From Flavobacteriaceae bacterium (lineage in GTDB: Bacteria > Bacteroidota > Bacteroidia > Flavobacteriales > Flavobacteriaceae), in NCBI GenBank assembly GCA_026710085.1, contig JAPORT010000031.1:1-64000 (forward strand): 64,000 bases of DNA, in the 5' to 3' direction. The notes under the pieces were generated by a model. The model was not told the DNA's origin, did not search any database, and worked only from the letters and a program-made list of their open reading frames with translations. Below, one piece after another: positions 53,475 through 62,423 of this stretch. Position 1 is the first letter of the stretch. The number at the start of each line of letters is the position of its first letter. A program made the position numbers and the translations under genes.

Positions 53475-56400
53475 TTATAGCCAAGCCAATCGATTAAATT
53501 CATCACCACCTCTTGCTTGAGCTCCAGCTTTGTCTAACCCTGCCTTTGGTAAGGAAGACCTTCTCGGATTATCCTCAGCGATGGGTAACTCAACAATTGT
53601 ACCCGTTCCAAAGACAGTAGCACCAGTTGCGCCAGCGATACTAGTTTCTGGGGTTGGTAAGTTATAATTATCCTCTTCACCACTTGTCTCTTCAATCGGA
53701 TCTCCAATGGTATTCTCATCCTCTCCAGCCAGTTTGGATGTTAGGGTGATTTGGATCGTACTAGGATTGTTTTTGATGTTTTTGTGTCTAATTCCAACTT
53801 TATTTCCCGTGCCTCCGCCAGGTTGAAAAAAGGTCGATTTGACATAAACAGTATTATCATCATCATCAACAACAATCTCATCATCAGTATCAAGTTTTGG
53901 AACTTGTATCTTATTCTCAATTTTGATATCAATACTACTTTCAGGAATCTTTTGTGCGTCTAAGACGCCGACAAGAGCCACATTATCTGAAGTTCCCGTA
54001 TCGGTATCAACAAGAATAGCATCAGCTCGAGCATTAATACCAAAGGGGACATGTTCTGCCAAATCAGACCGGGTTGAAGTAACTCCCGTGAATAAAGGAA
54101 AGGCTTGAATTAAAATATCCGCCAAGGCATTCAAGCTACCATAACCACGTTCCGTGTCGTCATTCGTGCTATTATCTGCATTGATGTAGGTTTTGGCATT
54201 CTTTTGTGTTGCACTAAATGGAACATTCTCTTTTAATGGATTATCATCATCCACTTTTTGGAGAATGACTTCATGCGAATACACCCCTGTTCTACTATTC
54301 CCTATGGTTAATTTAATAGAACCTATTGGATTGTCGTTTGGAGTCGCATTGTTGTCATCATCCGTGTTTCCAATCGTATCGACATCAAAATTACCTGCTC
54401 TATCTGCGTAAAAAGTAAGCCATCCTTGAGGATTCCCGCCAATTTCCGCATTGATTTCAACATTATTGGTATCAAAGAAACTTTTGACATCGGCATGATT
54501 GATATCTTTAATCCAGTTGTTGATCGAGCCACCATCGGTAAGGTCAATCGCTTTGTTAAAAGAAGTGAAGCCCGTTCCTCCGACTCCGATGGTCAGATTT
54601 AAACTAGCATCAATGGAGCCACTAACTAAAAATACTCTTTTGGCTGCTCCAGGCGTACCCTTGATATTGGCCGTGCCTTTTCGGAATAAAATCAAGTCTT
54701 CATGATTCTCTTCAGTGGTTTCTAGTTCGACTGCATCAGCCTCTTTATCTTGCCCTTTAAAAGCATCCGTGCCATCAAAGGAAATGACGGCTCGCTTGGT
54801 GTCGTTGTGTTTTAATAAATCTACTAAGTCACTCAAACCCGTTTTGTCGTCGATTTTTCCAGCACGATCCACCTTATTGCCGGTTTTAATCTCTTGCGTG
54901 ATTTCTTTGGCAATCAAATTGTTTTTATTGTCATTGGCATTATCCTCACTATCATTATAAGCCCCATAGCCTGCTTTACCAATGGCAAAACCATCACCAT
55001 CCCACCAATTGGCACCTCCAATGGTTTGTTTTCCAGGCACTTTAAAGGCATCAAAACTGACTTCTTCTAAGTCATGGTTGCCTTTGATGTAAAGCCCTTT
55101 AAGTTTATTAACTTGGTCGGCTTTCAAGGATTTGATATCCGTATTATGCTCCACGGTTAAAATCCCATTATCGCCACTCTTATGACCCAACACCACATCG
55201 CCTTCCACGCCCGTGCCAATCAAAGAGACTTGCTCTGTAATCGTTCGAGCCGTGATGATTTCTTCAAAATCATTCAAGCCATTGATCACCAGGGAACGCC
55301 CTCCATGAATATGAGCTCGTTCCAAATCAGGTGTGGTGCCTGCATTCAGGGTCACCACCGTGCCTTTATTGGTTGTTGCCGGATTACCCCCAATTTGAAG
55401 GGTTTCTAAATCATCGGCATCGGTCACCGTCAAGGTATTGATGTGAGCGCCTTCCTCTGTTCCCACATTGACGCTGACCACATCCTCATTGATCTGTAAA
55501 TTGGCTGCCTTCACCTTGGGGGCGGTCACGCTTCGCACATCTTTGACATGCAACAACGCTAACGTGGTCAACTCTGGTAAGGATAATGCATCGGGACCGA
55601 TGATGGTCAAGGTTTTGTCTTGATCTTTTTTGCCATCCGCTTTCAAACTATAGACATTTTTTAAAGCACTCAAATCAATGGTGGCTTCAGAGCCTCCCAA
55701 GTCAATGGTGAGATCCTCCTCATAAGAAGCCAAGGCTGATAAGGTCAGCTCGGTTCCTTTGTCTAAATCAATCTTATGATCGGGAGCATGATCTTCATCC
55801 TCCGGATCGGGAGAACTGTCAAAAATAGTCTTCGCTAGTTTCGGTAATTTCACTGTTAAAACCTGGTCCGAACCCAACACCACTTGACTCGCAGAGTTCA
55901 ATTCTGGATAATGAACATGTGTCTGTTTGTCATGGAGATTGGTCACCGATGTTAAGCTTGCAAATTTGATGGCTTTGTCGGCATCTTCTCCATCCCCATG
56001 CGTGATGTCTAAATCCCCATAAATCAACGTGATGTTGGCCACCCATCCAATCAGCTCATCCACTTCCGTAGCTGATAAATCCTTCGTATTGATCTCGAAA
56101 TCTCCCGTGAATTCCGTTTTGCTGGCCAGCTGACGCTTCGTGGCTTCCCAACCCCCGGATGAGGTGATGGTGACATTCCCGCTGTGGAAGCCTCCTTCGC
56201 CTAAGCTTTCTTCTAAGTCCTCTTTGACTTGAGCTAATTGCGTTTCAATCTCCTCTTTCAGTTTGTCTAAATCCGCCTGAGATAAAGCACCACTAGCCGC
56301 CGTGGCCAAGGCAGTCTCTAATTCGGTGAGCTTCGCCTGAAGACTCGCTAAGGCCGTATCCAAAGCCGTTTTCTGAGCTGCTGCTAATGTGGTTTGTAAA

Positions 56401-56756
56401 TCCGACTTCAACTGGTCGATATCGGCTTGCGTCAAGTTATTGGCGGCTGCCTGGGTTAAGGCCGTTTGTAATTTGGCAATCTCCCCATTGAGGGCCGTCT
56501 GGGCGGTTTGTAAATTATTGCCCAAAGTCGTACTCACACCAGCGACTGCCGTTTGGATATCTCCTTGGATACTACTGCGAATATTTCCAATCTCAGTATT
56601 GAGCGAACTCACCTGAGAGGCCACCCCTTGCAGTGTCTGCACTTGGGTGGTTAATGTCGCTATCTGACTGTTCAAGTCATCAAAGCGATCATCATAGTTT
56701 TTACAGCCTGCGGCGACTATGGCAGCAACTGTAACGAGCATAACAATTCGTTTCAT
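53475..56756 (-). CDS. very large coiled-coil / beta-repeat surface lipoprotein
   Basis: This 1093-residue protein has a lipoprotein signal (VAAIVAAGC, about Cys18) followed by KNYDDRFDD, acidic enough for surface export. Residues about 20-190 are a long coiled coil with repeated Leu/Ala/Gln heptads (ADIDQLKSDLQTTLAAAQKT). From about 195 to 640 it has repeating beta segments like receptor-L or leucine-rich solenoids (FEINTKDLSATEVDELIGWV, LYIKGNHDLEEVSFDAF). The rest is Asp/Asn-rich with Ig-like patches. No type IX sorting domain or enzyme motif is seen. Base composition is richer in G+C at the 5' end than in neighbours. Similar lipoproteins occur in Flavobacteriia as abundant surface proteins of unknown role. 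A 17-G tract lies 204 bases upstream. Confidence 0.82.
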   Translation of the reverse strand: MKRIVMLVTVAAIVAAGCKNYDDRFDDLNSQIATLTTQVQTLQGVASQVSSLNTEIGNIRSSIQGDIQTAVAGVSTTLGNNLQTAQTALNGEIAKLQTALTQAAANNLTQADIDQLKSDLQTTLAAAQKTALDTALASLQAKLTELETALATAASGALSQADLDKLKEEIETQLAQVKEDLEESLGEGGFHSGNVTITSSGGWEATKRQLASKTEFTGDFEINTKDLSATEVDELIGWVANITLIYGDLDITHGDGEDADKAIKFASLTSVTNLHDKQTHVHYPELNSASQVVLGSDQVLTVKLPKLAKTIFDSSPDPEDEDHAPDHKIDLDKGTELTLSALASYEEDLTIDLGGSEATIDLSALKNVYSLKADGKKDQDKTLTIIGPDALSLPELTTLALLHVKDVRSVTAPKVKAANLQINEDVVSVNVGTEEGAHINTLTVTDADDLETLQIGGNPATTNKGTVVTLNAGTTPDLERAHIHGGRSLVINGLNDFEEIITARTITEQVSLIGTGVEGDVVLGHKSGDNGILTVEHNTDIKSLKADQVNKLKGLYIKGNHDLEEVSFDAFKVPGKQTIGGANWWDGDGFAIGKAGYGAYNDSEDNANDNKNNLIAKEITQEIKTGNKVDRAGKIDDKTGLSDLVDLLKHNDTKRAVISFDGTDAFKGQDKEADAVELETTEENHEDLILFRKGTANIKGTPGAAKRVFLVSGSIDASLNLTIGVGGTGFTSFNKAIDLTDGGSINNWIKDINHADVKSFFDTNNVEINAEIGGNPQGWLTFYADRAGNFDVDTIGNTDDDNNATPNDNPIGSIKLTIGNSRTGVYSHEVILQKVDDDNPLKENVPFSATQKNAKTYINADNSTNDDTERGYGSLNALADILIQAFPLFTGVTSTRSDLAEHVPFGINARADAILVDTDTGTSDNVALVGVLDAQKIPESSIDIKIENKIQVPKLDTDDEIVVDDDDNTVYVKSTFFQPGGGTGNKVGIRHKNIKNNPSTIQITLTSKLAGEDENTIGDPIEETSGEEDNYNLPTPETSIAGATGATVFGTGTIVELPIAEDNPRRSSLPKAGLDKAGAQARGGDEFNRLAWL

Positions 56757-56959
56757 ATAAAAAATTGATTCTGATTTTTAATTATGATGTTCCCACGGAA
56801 ATCAAATAGTCCATAAACTGAAAAAAGTCGATCAGAACTTGGATGAAAAAAAACATCCAAAGACCATTTCAAAAACGGGATAACTGAAAAAAGAGGGAAA
56901 AGAGAGCGTTTTCTAGTAGGATACCTATAGCTAGAAAAGTAGTAGTTTACTGCATTTTC

Positions 56960-56976
56960 GGGGGGGGGGGGGGGGG
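56960..56976. repeat. 17-G homopolymer upstream of the giant lipoprotein gene
   Basis: An uninterrupted run of 17 G lies in the divergent intergenic region, 204 bases before the lipoprotein start codon and about 530 bases before the TonB receptor. In an AT-rich genome such a tract is striking. Its position suits transcriptional phase variation by changing promoter or upstream-site spacing. Exact length may be affected by sequencing. Confidence 0.85.
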
Positions 56977-57506
56977 ATTCTTAGTTGACGCATGTGAACA
57001 TCTTATCCGATAACTTTAAGGCATCAAATATCGTGCCATAAAAATAGCATCACGTACTATCTAGTTGCTATTTGGAAATGAAAGTAAGGGAATTTGATTT
57101 ACAATGTCCTATTTTAATTCGACTTAAAATTTATTTGGAAAGAAATTTAAATTTGTCATTGTAGAAAAAACATTCATTAACATTTTAAAACGCATCTCAA
57201 ATCCTTACATCATCTAATATTAAAGTTTTCTTTGAGTTCCTTAGTTAGGTCCCATTCTAGTTACGATTCCTTAAAATAAACCATGAGATAAATATCGAAA
57301 GTACCTCAAGATCGGACAACTTTTAGGTTCCAGGTATTATCCAATACACTTTAATTCTGAAAAAGCATTGAAGAAATAATCGTTTCATGCGAATAATGTT
57401 AACATCAAATTCTATTGATACGGACTAATTAGTACTACATAAAGAAATAAAAAAGGGGACTTCAATTTGAAACCATGGGAAGATTCGTCAACAAACTAAA
57501 GATTTC
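56977..57506. other. 530-bp intergenic region
   Basis: It is AT-rich, with no coding frame of note and no convincing TAnnTTTG box. It separates the poly-G tract from the TonB receptor gene and must contain that gene's promoter. Confidence 0.4.
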
Positions 57507-59537
57507 ATGAGACTTATTTATATACATCCAATTTATCTATTACCACGATTTGTTTTGACCCTATCCATTTTATTTCAAGGGGTTCATCTTACAGGGCAAA
57601 GTTCAAGTGATACAATCATTTCATTACAACCTATTGTGCTCCATTCGCTAAAAATAAATGCTATAGATCAGGAATTTCCTCAAGCGGTCACCAAAATTCA
57701 ACTCTTTGAAAACCAGAATTTAACCAGTCAAGTTTCTTTGGGTGAATACATAGGTGAGATCCCTGGTATTTTTAGTCTCAATAGAAACAATTTTGCTCAG
57801 GATATTCGAATTTCAATCAGAGGATTTGGCTCACGAGCTGCGTTTGGAATTCGGGGAATCAAACTCGTTGTGGATGGTATTCCTGAAACCACTCCAGATG
57901 GTCAAGGCCAAGTAGATAATATACCGCTAGGATTATTGAAAAGTATTGAGGTTCTCCGAGGTCCATCAGCAAGTATCTACGGCAATGCTGCCGGTGGGGT
58001 GATGTATCTGACTACCATCGATAGTCTCATCAATCAAAGAGCATCCATCCGTTATACTCACGGGGCAAACAAATTGAATGCACTACAAGCAATTGTTGGA
58101 ATCAAAAACGACAAAACTTCTGCTATTTTGTATCAAAGCTTAACTAATTCTGATGGGTACAGAAACCATAGCCATTTCAAACAACGAGTATTCAATGCGA
58201 AATTCGCACATCAATTCAGCAAAAAATCAATAGTTCAAGGGCAAATCAATTTTACCGATAGTCCCATTGCAGAAGATGCCGGTGGATTAACCTTATCTGA
58301 ATTTCAACAAAACAGAAAACAAGCTCGGTCTCGAAATACACAATTTGATGCTCATGAAATAATCCAACACATGAAACTAGGAAGTTCATGGCGCTATCAG
58401 TTTCACAAAGATTGGACCTTCATTAATAGCGGTTATTTATCTAGGCGAGATTTTTACGGCCAGCTCCCATTTGTCAACGGAGGCATTGTTTCATTGGATC
58501 GTTTTTACTACGGACTCAATAGCAGGTTGTCCTACCAAAAACAACATGTTGAAATGCAACTTGGTGTGGAATACAATCACCAAGATGATGTTCGACAAAG
58601 GTTTGAAAATTTAGATGGTTTGCAAGGAAAGAAAACTTTTAATCAAACCGAATCATTCACTTCCGCTTCTTTTTTTGGGACGGGGTTACTGAAATATAAT
58701 GACTTCACTATTCATGGAGGATTAGGATATAACCGACAAACAATTGGTGCTAGCTCTATAGAGACAACTAATTTATTTCAATCATTGAATCCAAATATCG
58801 GTGTCGGACTTTCTCTTGGAAAGAGTCTATTGTTTGCACATCTTTCAAGCAGTTTTGAAACACCTACTCTAAGTGAATTTTCTGCCAATAGATTGAGAGA
58901 AGGATTAAATTTCGATTTAAAAGCCAATAAAGCATGGAACTATGAAATTGGATGGAAAATGCAACGATCATTAACACAATTGGAATTGGTCTTATTTCAT
59001 ATCAATACCTCTAATGAAATCATACCCTATGAAGATGCTTCTTTTCCCAATCGTGTTTTCTACAGAAACAGTGGTGAAACCGTTCGAACTGGTATTGAGC
59101 TATTCTATAGGCAAGGATTCAAGCATCTAGTTGGCAGAGTTGCTTACTCTTATTCAAATATTATTTTTCGAGATTATTTTTTAAACGGAAGTGATTTATC
59201 AGGAAATCGTCTTCCCGGTCTTCCAATGCAACAACTGAATTTTCAATTACAGAGTCATGATTTGGGACCATGGACATTGAAACTTAAAGGATCTTTAGTT
59301 GGAAAATTATACGCTGATGATGCCAATGAAGTGGAAATTGATTCTTATCAAGTGTATGACCTTTCTGGAAATCGCACATTAAGAGCATTCAATAGTCAAC
59401 TCAACATTGCTCTTGGTATTCAAAATTTATTTCAAGAACATTACAATGATAATGTTCGAATCAATGCTTTTGGAAAGCGTTTTTATGAACCTGCACCATT
59501 GAGAACATACTACATAGGTATCAACTTGGAAATTTAA
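57507..59537 (+). CDS. TonB-dependent outer-membrane receptor (siderophore type)
   Basis: This 676-residue receptor has a signal peptide of about 30 residues and a plug domain with EYIGEIPGIFSLNRNNFAQD, ISIRGFGSRAAFGIRGIKL, and VLRGPSASIYGNAAGGVMYL. The barrel ends in the aromatic-terminated YYIGINLEI. Size and plug motifs fit FecA/siderophore or cofactor receptors rather than SusC, and there is no SusD partner. The TPR lipoprotein gene follows 35 bp later on the same strand. The ligand is unknown. Confidence 0.9.
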   Translation: MRLIYIHPIYLLPRFVLTLSILFQGVHLTGQSSSDTIISLQPIVLHSLKINAIDQEFPQAVTKIQLFENQNLTSQVSLGEYIGEIPGIFSLNRNNFAQDIRISIRGFGSRAAFGIRGIKLVVDGIPETTPDGQGQVDNIPLGLLKSIEVLRGPSASIYGNAAGGVMYLTTIDSLINQRASIRYTHGANKLNALQAIVGIKNDKTSAILYQSLTNSDGYRNHSHFKQRVFNAKFAHQFSKKSIVQGQINFTDSPIAEDAGGLTLSEFQQNRKQARSRNTQFDAHEIIQHMKLGSSWRYQFHKDWTFINSGYLSRRDFYGQLPFVNGGIVSLDRFYYGLNSRLSYQKQHVEMQLGVEYNHQDDVRQRFENLDGLQGKKTFNQTESFTSASFFGTGLLKYNDFTIHGGLGYNRQTIGASSIETTNLFQSLNPNIGVGLSLGKSLLFAHLSSSFETPTLSEFSANRLREGLNFDLKANKAWNYEIGWKMQRSLTQLELVLFHINTSNEIIPYEDASFPNRVFYRNSGETVRTGIELFYRQGFKHLVGRVAYSYSNIIFRDYFLNGSDLSGNRLPGLPMQQLNFQLQSHDLGPWTLKLKGSLVGKLYADDANEVEIDSYQVYDLSGNRTLRAFNSQLNIALGIQNLFQEHYNDNVRINAFGKRFYEPAPLRTYYIGINLEI

Positions 59538-59572
59538 ACTCCAGCCACCTATGACTTTTCCAATACAAAATC

Positions 59573-61249
59573 GTGTGTAACCTAAAGTTTTCATTTTTTA
59601 CTTCAACTTTATTATTGATCTCCACCAGTTGTGGCTTGCTTGACAAGCAATATTATCACAAACTAGCTTCTCATTATAATCTTCTTTATAATGGTCGGAA
59701 ATCACTCGAACTTGGGATTGAAAAGATGAAACAAAATCAAGTTCCAAACTTTTACGAGATTTCGATTCTCCATAAATCTTATTCCAATGAACAAAACCGA
59801 TATTTCTCATTTGCCGAAAATAGAGCCTCCACTATTTTAGAGTTGCACACGATGAACGATGTGCCACTTTGGGAACAAAAACATATCATTGAAGCACATA
59901 TCATGCTTTTAAAGTCCTGTTATTTACAAAATAAAAAAGCTCCCAATCTTGCCCTACTAGAACAATTTGAATTCCAAAAATTAGAGCCCCCTTTGGATTT
60001 TGAACTGTTTTATTGGACCATTAAGGCTTTCATTAATGATGGTCAAAATCAAAAAGCAATTGAAATGACCAAACAATTCAAAAATTTTGATTTTATAAAC
60101 AATCAAGAAGATGTCAAATTACAAAAATTAATTGCCCAAGCATATCTTAATGAAAAAGATTATCACCAGGTATCAGTAGAACTTAAGAATATTTTAGGAA
60201 ATGAAGAAAAACATCCATTCCGTATCCAGTACAACTATGCTCAGGTTTTAGTTCAATTAAATCAAACAAATGCTGCAATAAACTATTTCGAGCATTTAGC
60301 CAATCAAACATCAAATCATCTTTATGCACTCCAAGGAAAATTAGCTCTCATCGAATCAAATCAAAATGTATCGAAAGAATCTTCATTATTCTTATACAAT
60401 GAATTATTGAAAAACAAACGTTTTAAAAAATTCAATCATTATGTATACAACAGATTAGGAACATATCATTTCAATCATCAACAGTTCCAAGAAGCCAAAG
60501 ATTTTTTTCAGCTCTCCAATCATTCTCAATACATTGATCGATTCACATACCAAAACAACCTCCAATCTATCTATCGATTGGAGCTAGAATCTGAAAACTT
60601 TATCAACGCTTTAACATCACTGAACGAAATAATCAATAATGAAGAGCCAAAAAATTCGTTATTAGAGCAGCAAAAACATCTAGTCACTATAGTGGAACTT
60701 GATAAAGAAACCCAGATGATCGCCGATTCGATTCATCTAGCAACAATGGATGAAATTGAATTAAAGTCGCATTTTGATCAAAATCTTGAAACACTTCTCT
60801 CTCAATCTCTAAACCAACAATTCACTGAAGGGCAAAAAGTTGCATCTAATCCCATAGTAGAAAACAAACCTCTGGGTTTTTTGGATCCTTCTGATGCATT
60901 TAACGAGCAGTGGGGAGAAAGACCCAATGTTGATAACTGGAGATATAGTGCATCTTTGATAGGAAGTTATCAGCATCGCATTGATTTTTCATCTGATAGC
61001 ATCAATTCCCAAGAAAAAGAAATCCTTTGGAAAGAATATCGAACCAAGTTCAATCAACTGAAAAGTGATCAGGTTCCAATCAACCAAAGAATGGCAAACA
61101 AAACCATAGACCTGGTTCATTTGTATCTCTTATTTGGGTTGAAAGAACAGTCCCTTGTATTGTTGGAAAAACGGAAGCCTTATTTTTTGAATGCAGCATT
61201 GGAAGATTCGTTCACCGAGATAAAAAACAAAATTCATAACCTCAAGTAA
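59573..61249 (+). CDS. PorW/SprE-like TPR lipoprotein of type IX secretion
   Basis: This 558-residue lipoprotein has a signal and lipobox (ISTSC, Cys20), with GTG 59573 as the start. The segment ASHYNLLYNGRKSLELGIEK near residue 33 and the late FNEQWGERPNVDNWR element near 445 match PorW/SprE proteins, outer-membrane-associated TPR lipoproteins needed for the type IX secretion machine and gliding. Helical repeats fill residues 130-380. Length is nearer P. gingivalis PorW than the longer flavobacterial SprE. Following genes (bactofilin, AtpZ, DUF6168-like) form a block often seen after sprE in Flavobacteriia. gldJ a little further on reinforces the role. Confidence 0.8.
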   Translation: MCNLKFSFFTSTLLLISTSCGLLDKQYYHKLASHYNLLYNGRKSLELGIEKMKQNQVPNFYEISILHKSYSNEQNRYFSFAENRASTILELHTMNDVPLWEQKHIIEAHIMLLKSCYLQNKKAPNLALLEQFEFQKLEPPLDFELFYWTIKAFINDGQNQKAIEMTKQFKNFDFINNQEDVKLQKLIAQAYLNEKDYHQVSVELKNILGNEEKHPFRIQYNYAQVLVQLNQTNAAINYFEHLANQTSNHLYALQGKLALIESNQNVSKESSLFLYNELLKNKRFKKFNHYVYNRLGTYHFNHQQFQEAKDFFQLSNHSQYIDRFTYQNNLQSIYRLELESENFINALTSLNEIINNEEPKNSLLEQQKHLVTIVELDKETQMIADSIHLATMDEIELKSHFDQNLETLLSQSLNQQFTEGQKVASNPIVENKPLGFLDPSDAFNEQWGERPNVDNWRYSASLIGSYQHRIDFSSDSINSQEKEILWKEYRTKFNQLKSDQVPINQRMANKTIDLVHLYLLFGLKEQSLVLLEKRKPYFLNAALEDSFTEIKNKIHNLK

Positions 61250-61331
61250 AGTTTGTCAAACCAAAGTCATAGTTTTATTGACTCACAAGATTCTTTAAAT
61301 TTTTAATTTTATGAGGAAAATAATTTCTTAG

Positions 61332-61670
61332 ATGTCAATCAAGTTTCAAACCAAATTAAACAAGCAAACATTAATTAAGGGAAATCTCATATCAAAATCA
61401 AACATTCACATTGATGGAAATATCAAAGGCAATATCAAAACAAATGGAAAAATTCATTTGGGAGAAAATTCAAAAGTTAAAGGAGATATTCAAGGCCACT
61501 CATTAGATATCGAAGGAGGTATCGAGGGCAATTTAATTGCTCAAACAAAAATTTCACTATCAGAAACTGCAGTTGTCAAGGGAGACTTATGCTATACTAA
61601 TCTGAGCATCGAACAAGGTGGTCGCCTCAAAGGAAAATGTAATGTCTCTGAATTGGTGTCTTCTGATTGA
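61332..61670 (+). CDS. bactofilin (polymer-forming cytoskeletal protein)
   Basis: This is a 112-residue protein made almost entirely of the bactofilin beta-helix with short rungs: IKGNLISKSNIHIDGNIKGN, GKIHLGENSKVKGDI, EGGIEGNLIAQTKISLSETA and VVKGDLCYTNLSIEQGGRLK. Bactofilins polymerise into filaments without nucleotides, on the cytoplasmic membrane, and organise envelope or cell-shape factors. It lies between the PorW/SprE-like gene and atpZ on the same strand. Size is typical for the short form. Confidence 0.9.
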   Translation: MSIKFQTKLNKQTLIKGNLISKSNIHIDGNIKGNIKTNGKIHLGENSKVKGDIQGHSLDIEGGIEGNLIAQTKISLSETAVVKGDLCYTNLSIEQGGRLKGKCNVSELVSSD

Positions 61671-61679
61671 ATTTCCTTA

Positions 61680-61883
61680 ATGAATCATTCCTATAGAAAT
61701 TGGCTTTTATTCAGCAGTTTGGTTTTTCAAGTGGCCTTGGTCATGTTTTTAAGTGTTCGTTTGGGACTATGGCTAGACAATAGGTACCATCATGAAGACA
61801 ATATATATACCCTTGGACTCGTTACCATTGGAATGATTGTCATCATTATCAGTATCTACAGACAAACCAAAAAATTTAAATAA
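61680..61883 (+). CDS. AtpZ/AtpI family protein
   Basis: This 67-residue protein has two membrane helices (FSSLVFQVALVMFLSVRLGL and YTLGLVTIGMIVIIISIY) joined by a short polar loop WLDNRYHHED. It matches the AtpZ/AtpI family, which assists F-type ATP synthase rotor assembly or Mg2+/Ca2+ flux. It starts nine bases after the bactofilin stop, and the next gene begins immediately after its own stop. The atpB gene that usually follows this block is not in the window. Confidence 0.85.
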   Translation: MNHSYRNWLLFSSLVFQVALVMFLSVRLGLWLDNRYHHEDNIYTLGLVTIGMIVIIISIYRQTKKFK

Positions 61884-62270
61884 TTGTCTAAATTCTTGAC
61901 CTATTTTCTGTTGCTAGTTATGTGCATTTTTCTCATAAGTGGATGGACGCACCATTTCTATTTATCCACTAGGAATTTACTTCCTGTGGTACCAAGTATA
62001 TGGGTGAGTTACTTGATTCATGGAGGGATTCTGATCATATCTTTTGGATTATTACATTTTGTTTTAAAAATGAGTATCCAACTTCCATTACTAATTTATT
62101 TTGGGATTCTCATCCTAAAAATTGTCCTTTACTTTATGTATTTCAAACCTAGGTTTCTGATGGATAATGAAATTTTTGATTGGGAAAAATGGACTTTCTT
62201 TACTCCTTTATTCATTGCAATAAGCCTTTTTATAGGAGGACTTCATCTTTTTGGCGCCAAATCTCTGTGA
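61884..62270 (+). CDS. DUF6168-like four-helix membrane protein
   Basis: This 128-residue membrane protein has four hydrophobic segments (FLTYFLLLVMCIFLISG, VSYLIHGGILIISFGLLHFV, PLLIYFGILILKIVLYFMYF, FTPLFIAISLFIGGLHLF). In Flavobacteriia a protein of this size and topology sits between atpZ and atpB and is classed as DUF6168. TTG 61884 directly follows the AtpZ stop, so a TTG start with coupling is proposed; the first ATG (codon 13) would cut into helix 1. The function is unknown, possibly in ATP synthase assembly. Confidence 0.68.
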   Translation: MSKFLTYFLLLVMCIFLISGWTHHFYLSTRNLLPVVPSIWVSYLIHGGILIISFGLLHFVLKMSIQLPLLIYFGILILKIVLYFMYFKPRFLMDNEIFDWEKWTFFTPLFIAISLFIGGLHLFGAKSL

Positions 62271-62423
62271 CTATTTTAACTGAATCAAAACCTATTAAGT
62301 TTTTGAGACCAAAATTTCAGAATATCATGAAGTTTTTCACCTTGAAGTCTCTGAGCTATAAAATAAATTAACATTTAATGTCTTCTTTTGATTGTCCTTA
62401 AAACATAATTCCTTTATTTTGCT

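Noticed and set aside
53534..55409. Many frames on both strands inside the giant lipoprotein gene
   Set aside because: They arise from the low-stop, repetitive Asp/Asn codon use of the true gene and have no independent support.
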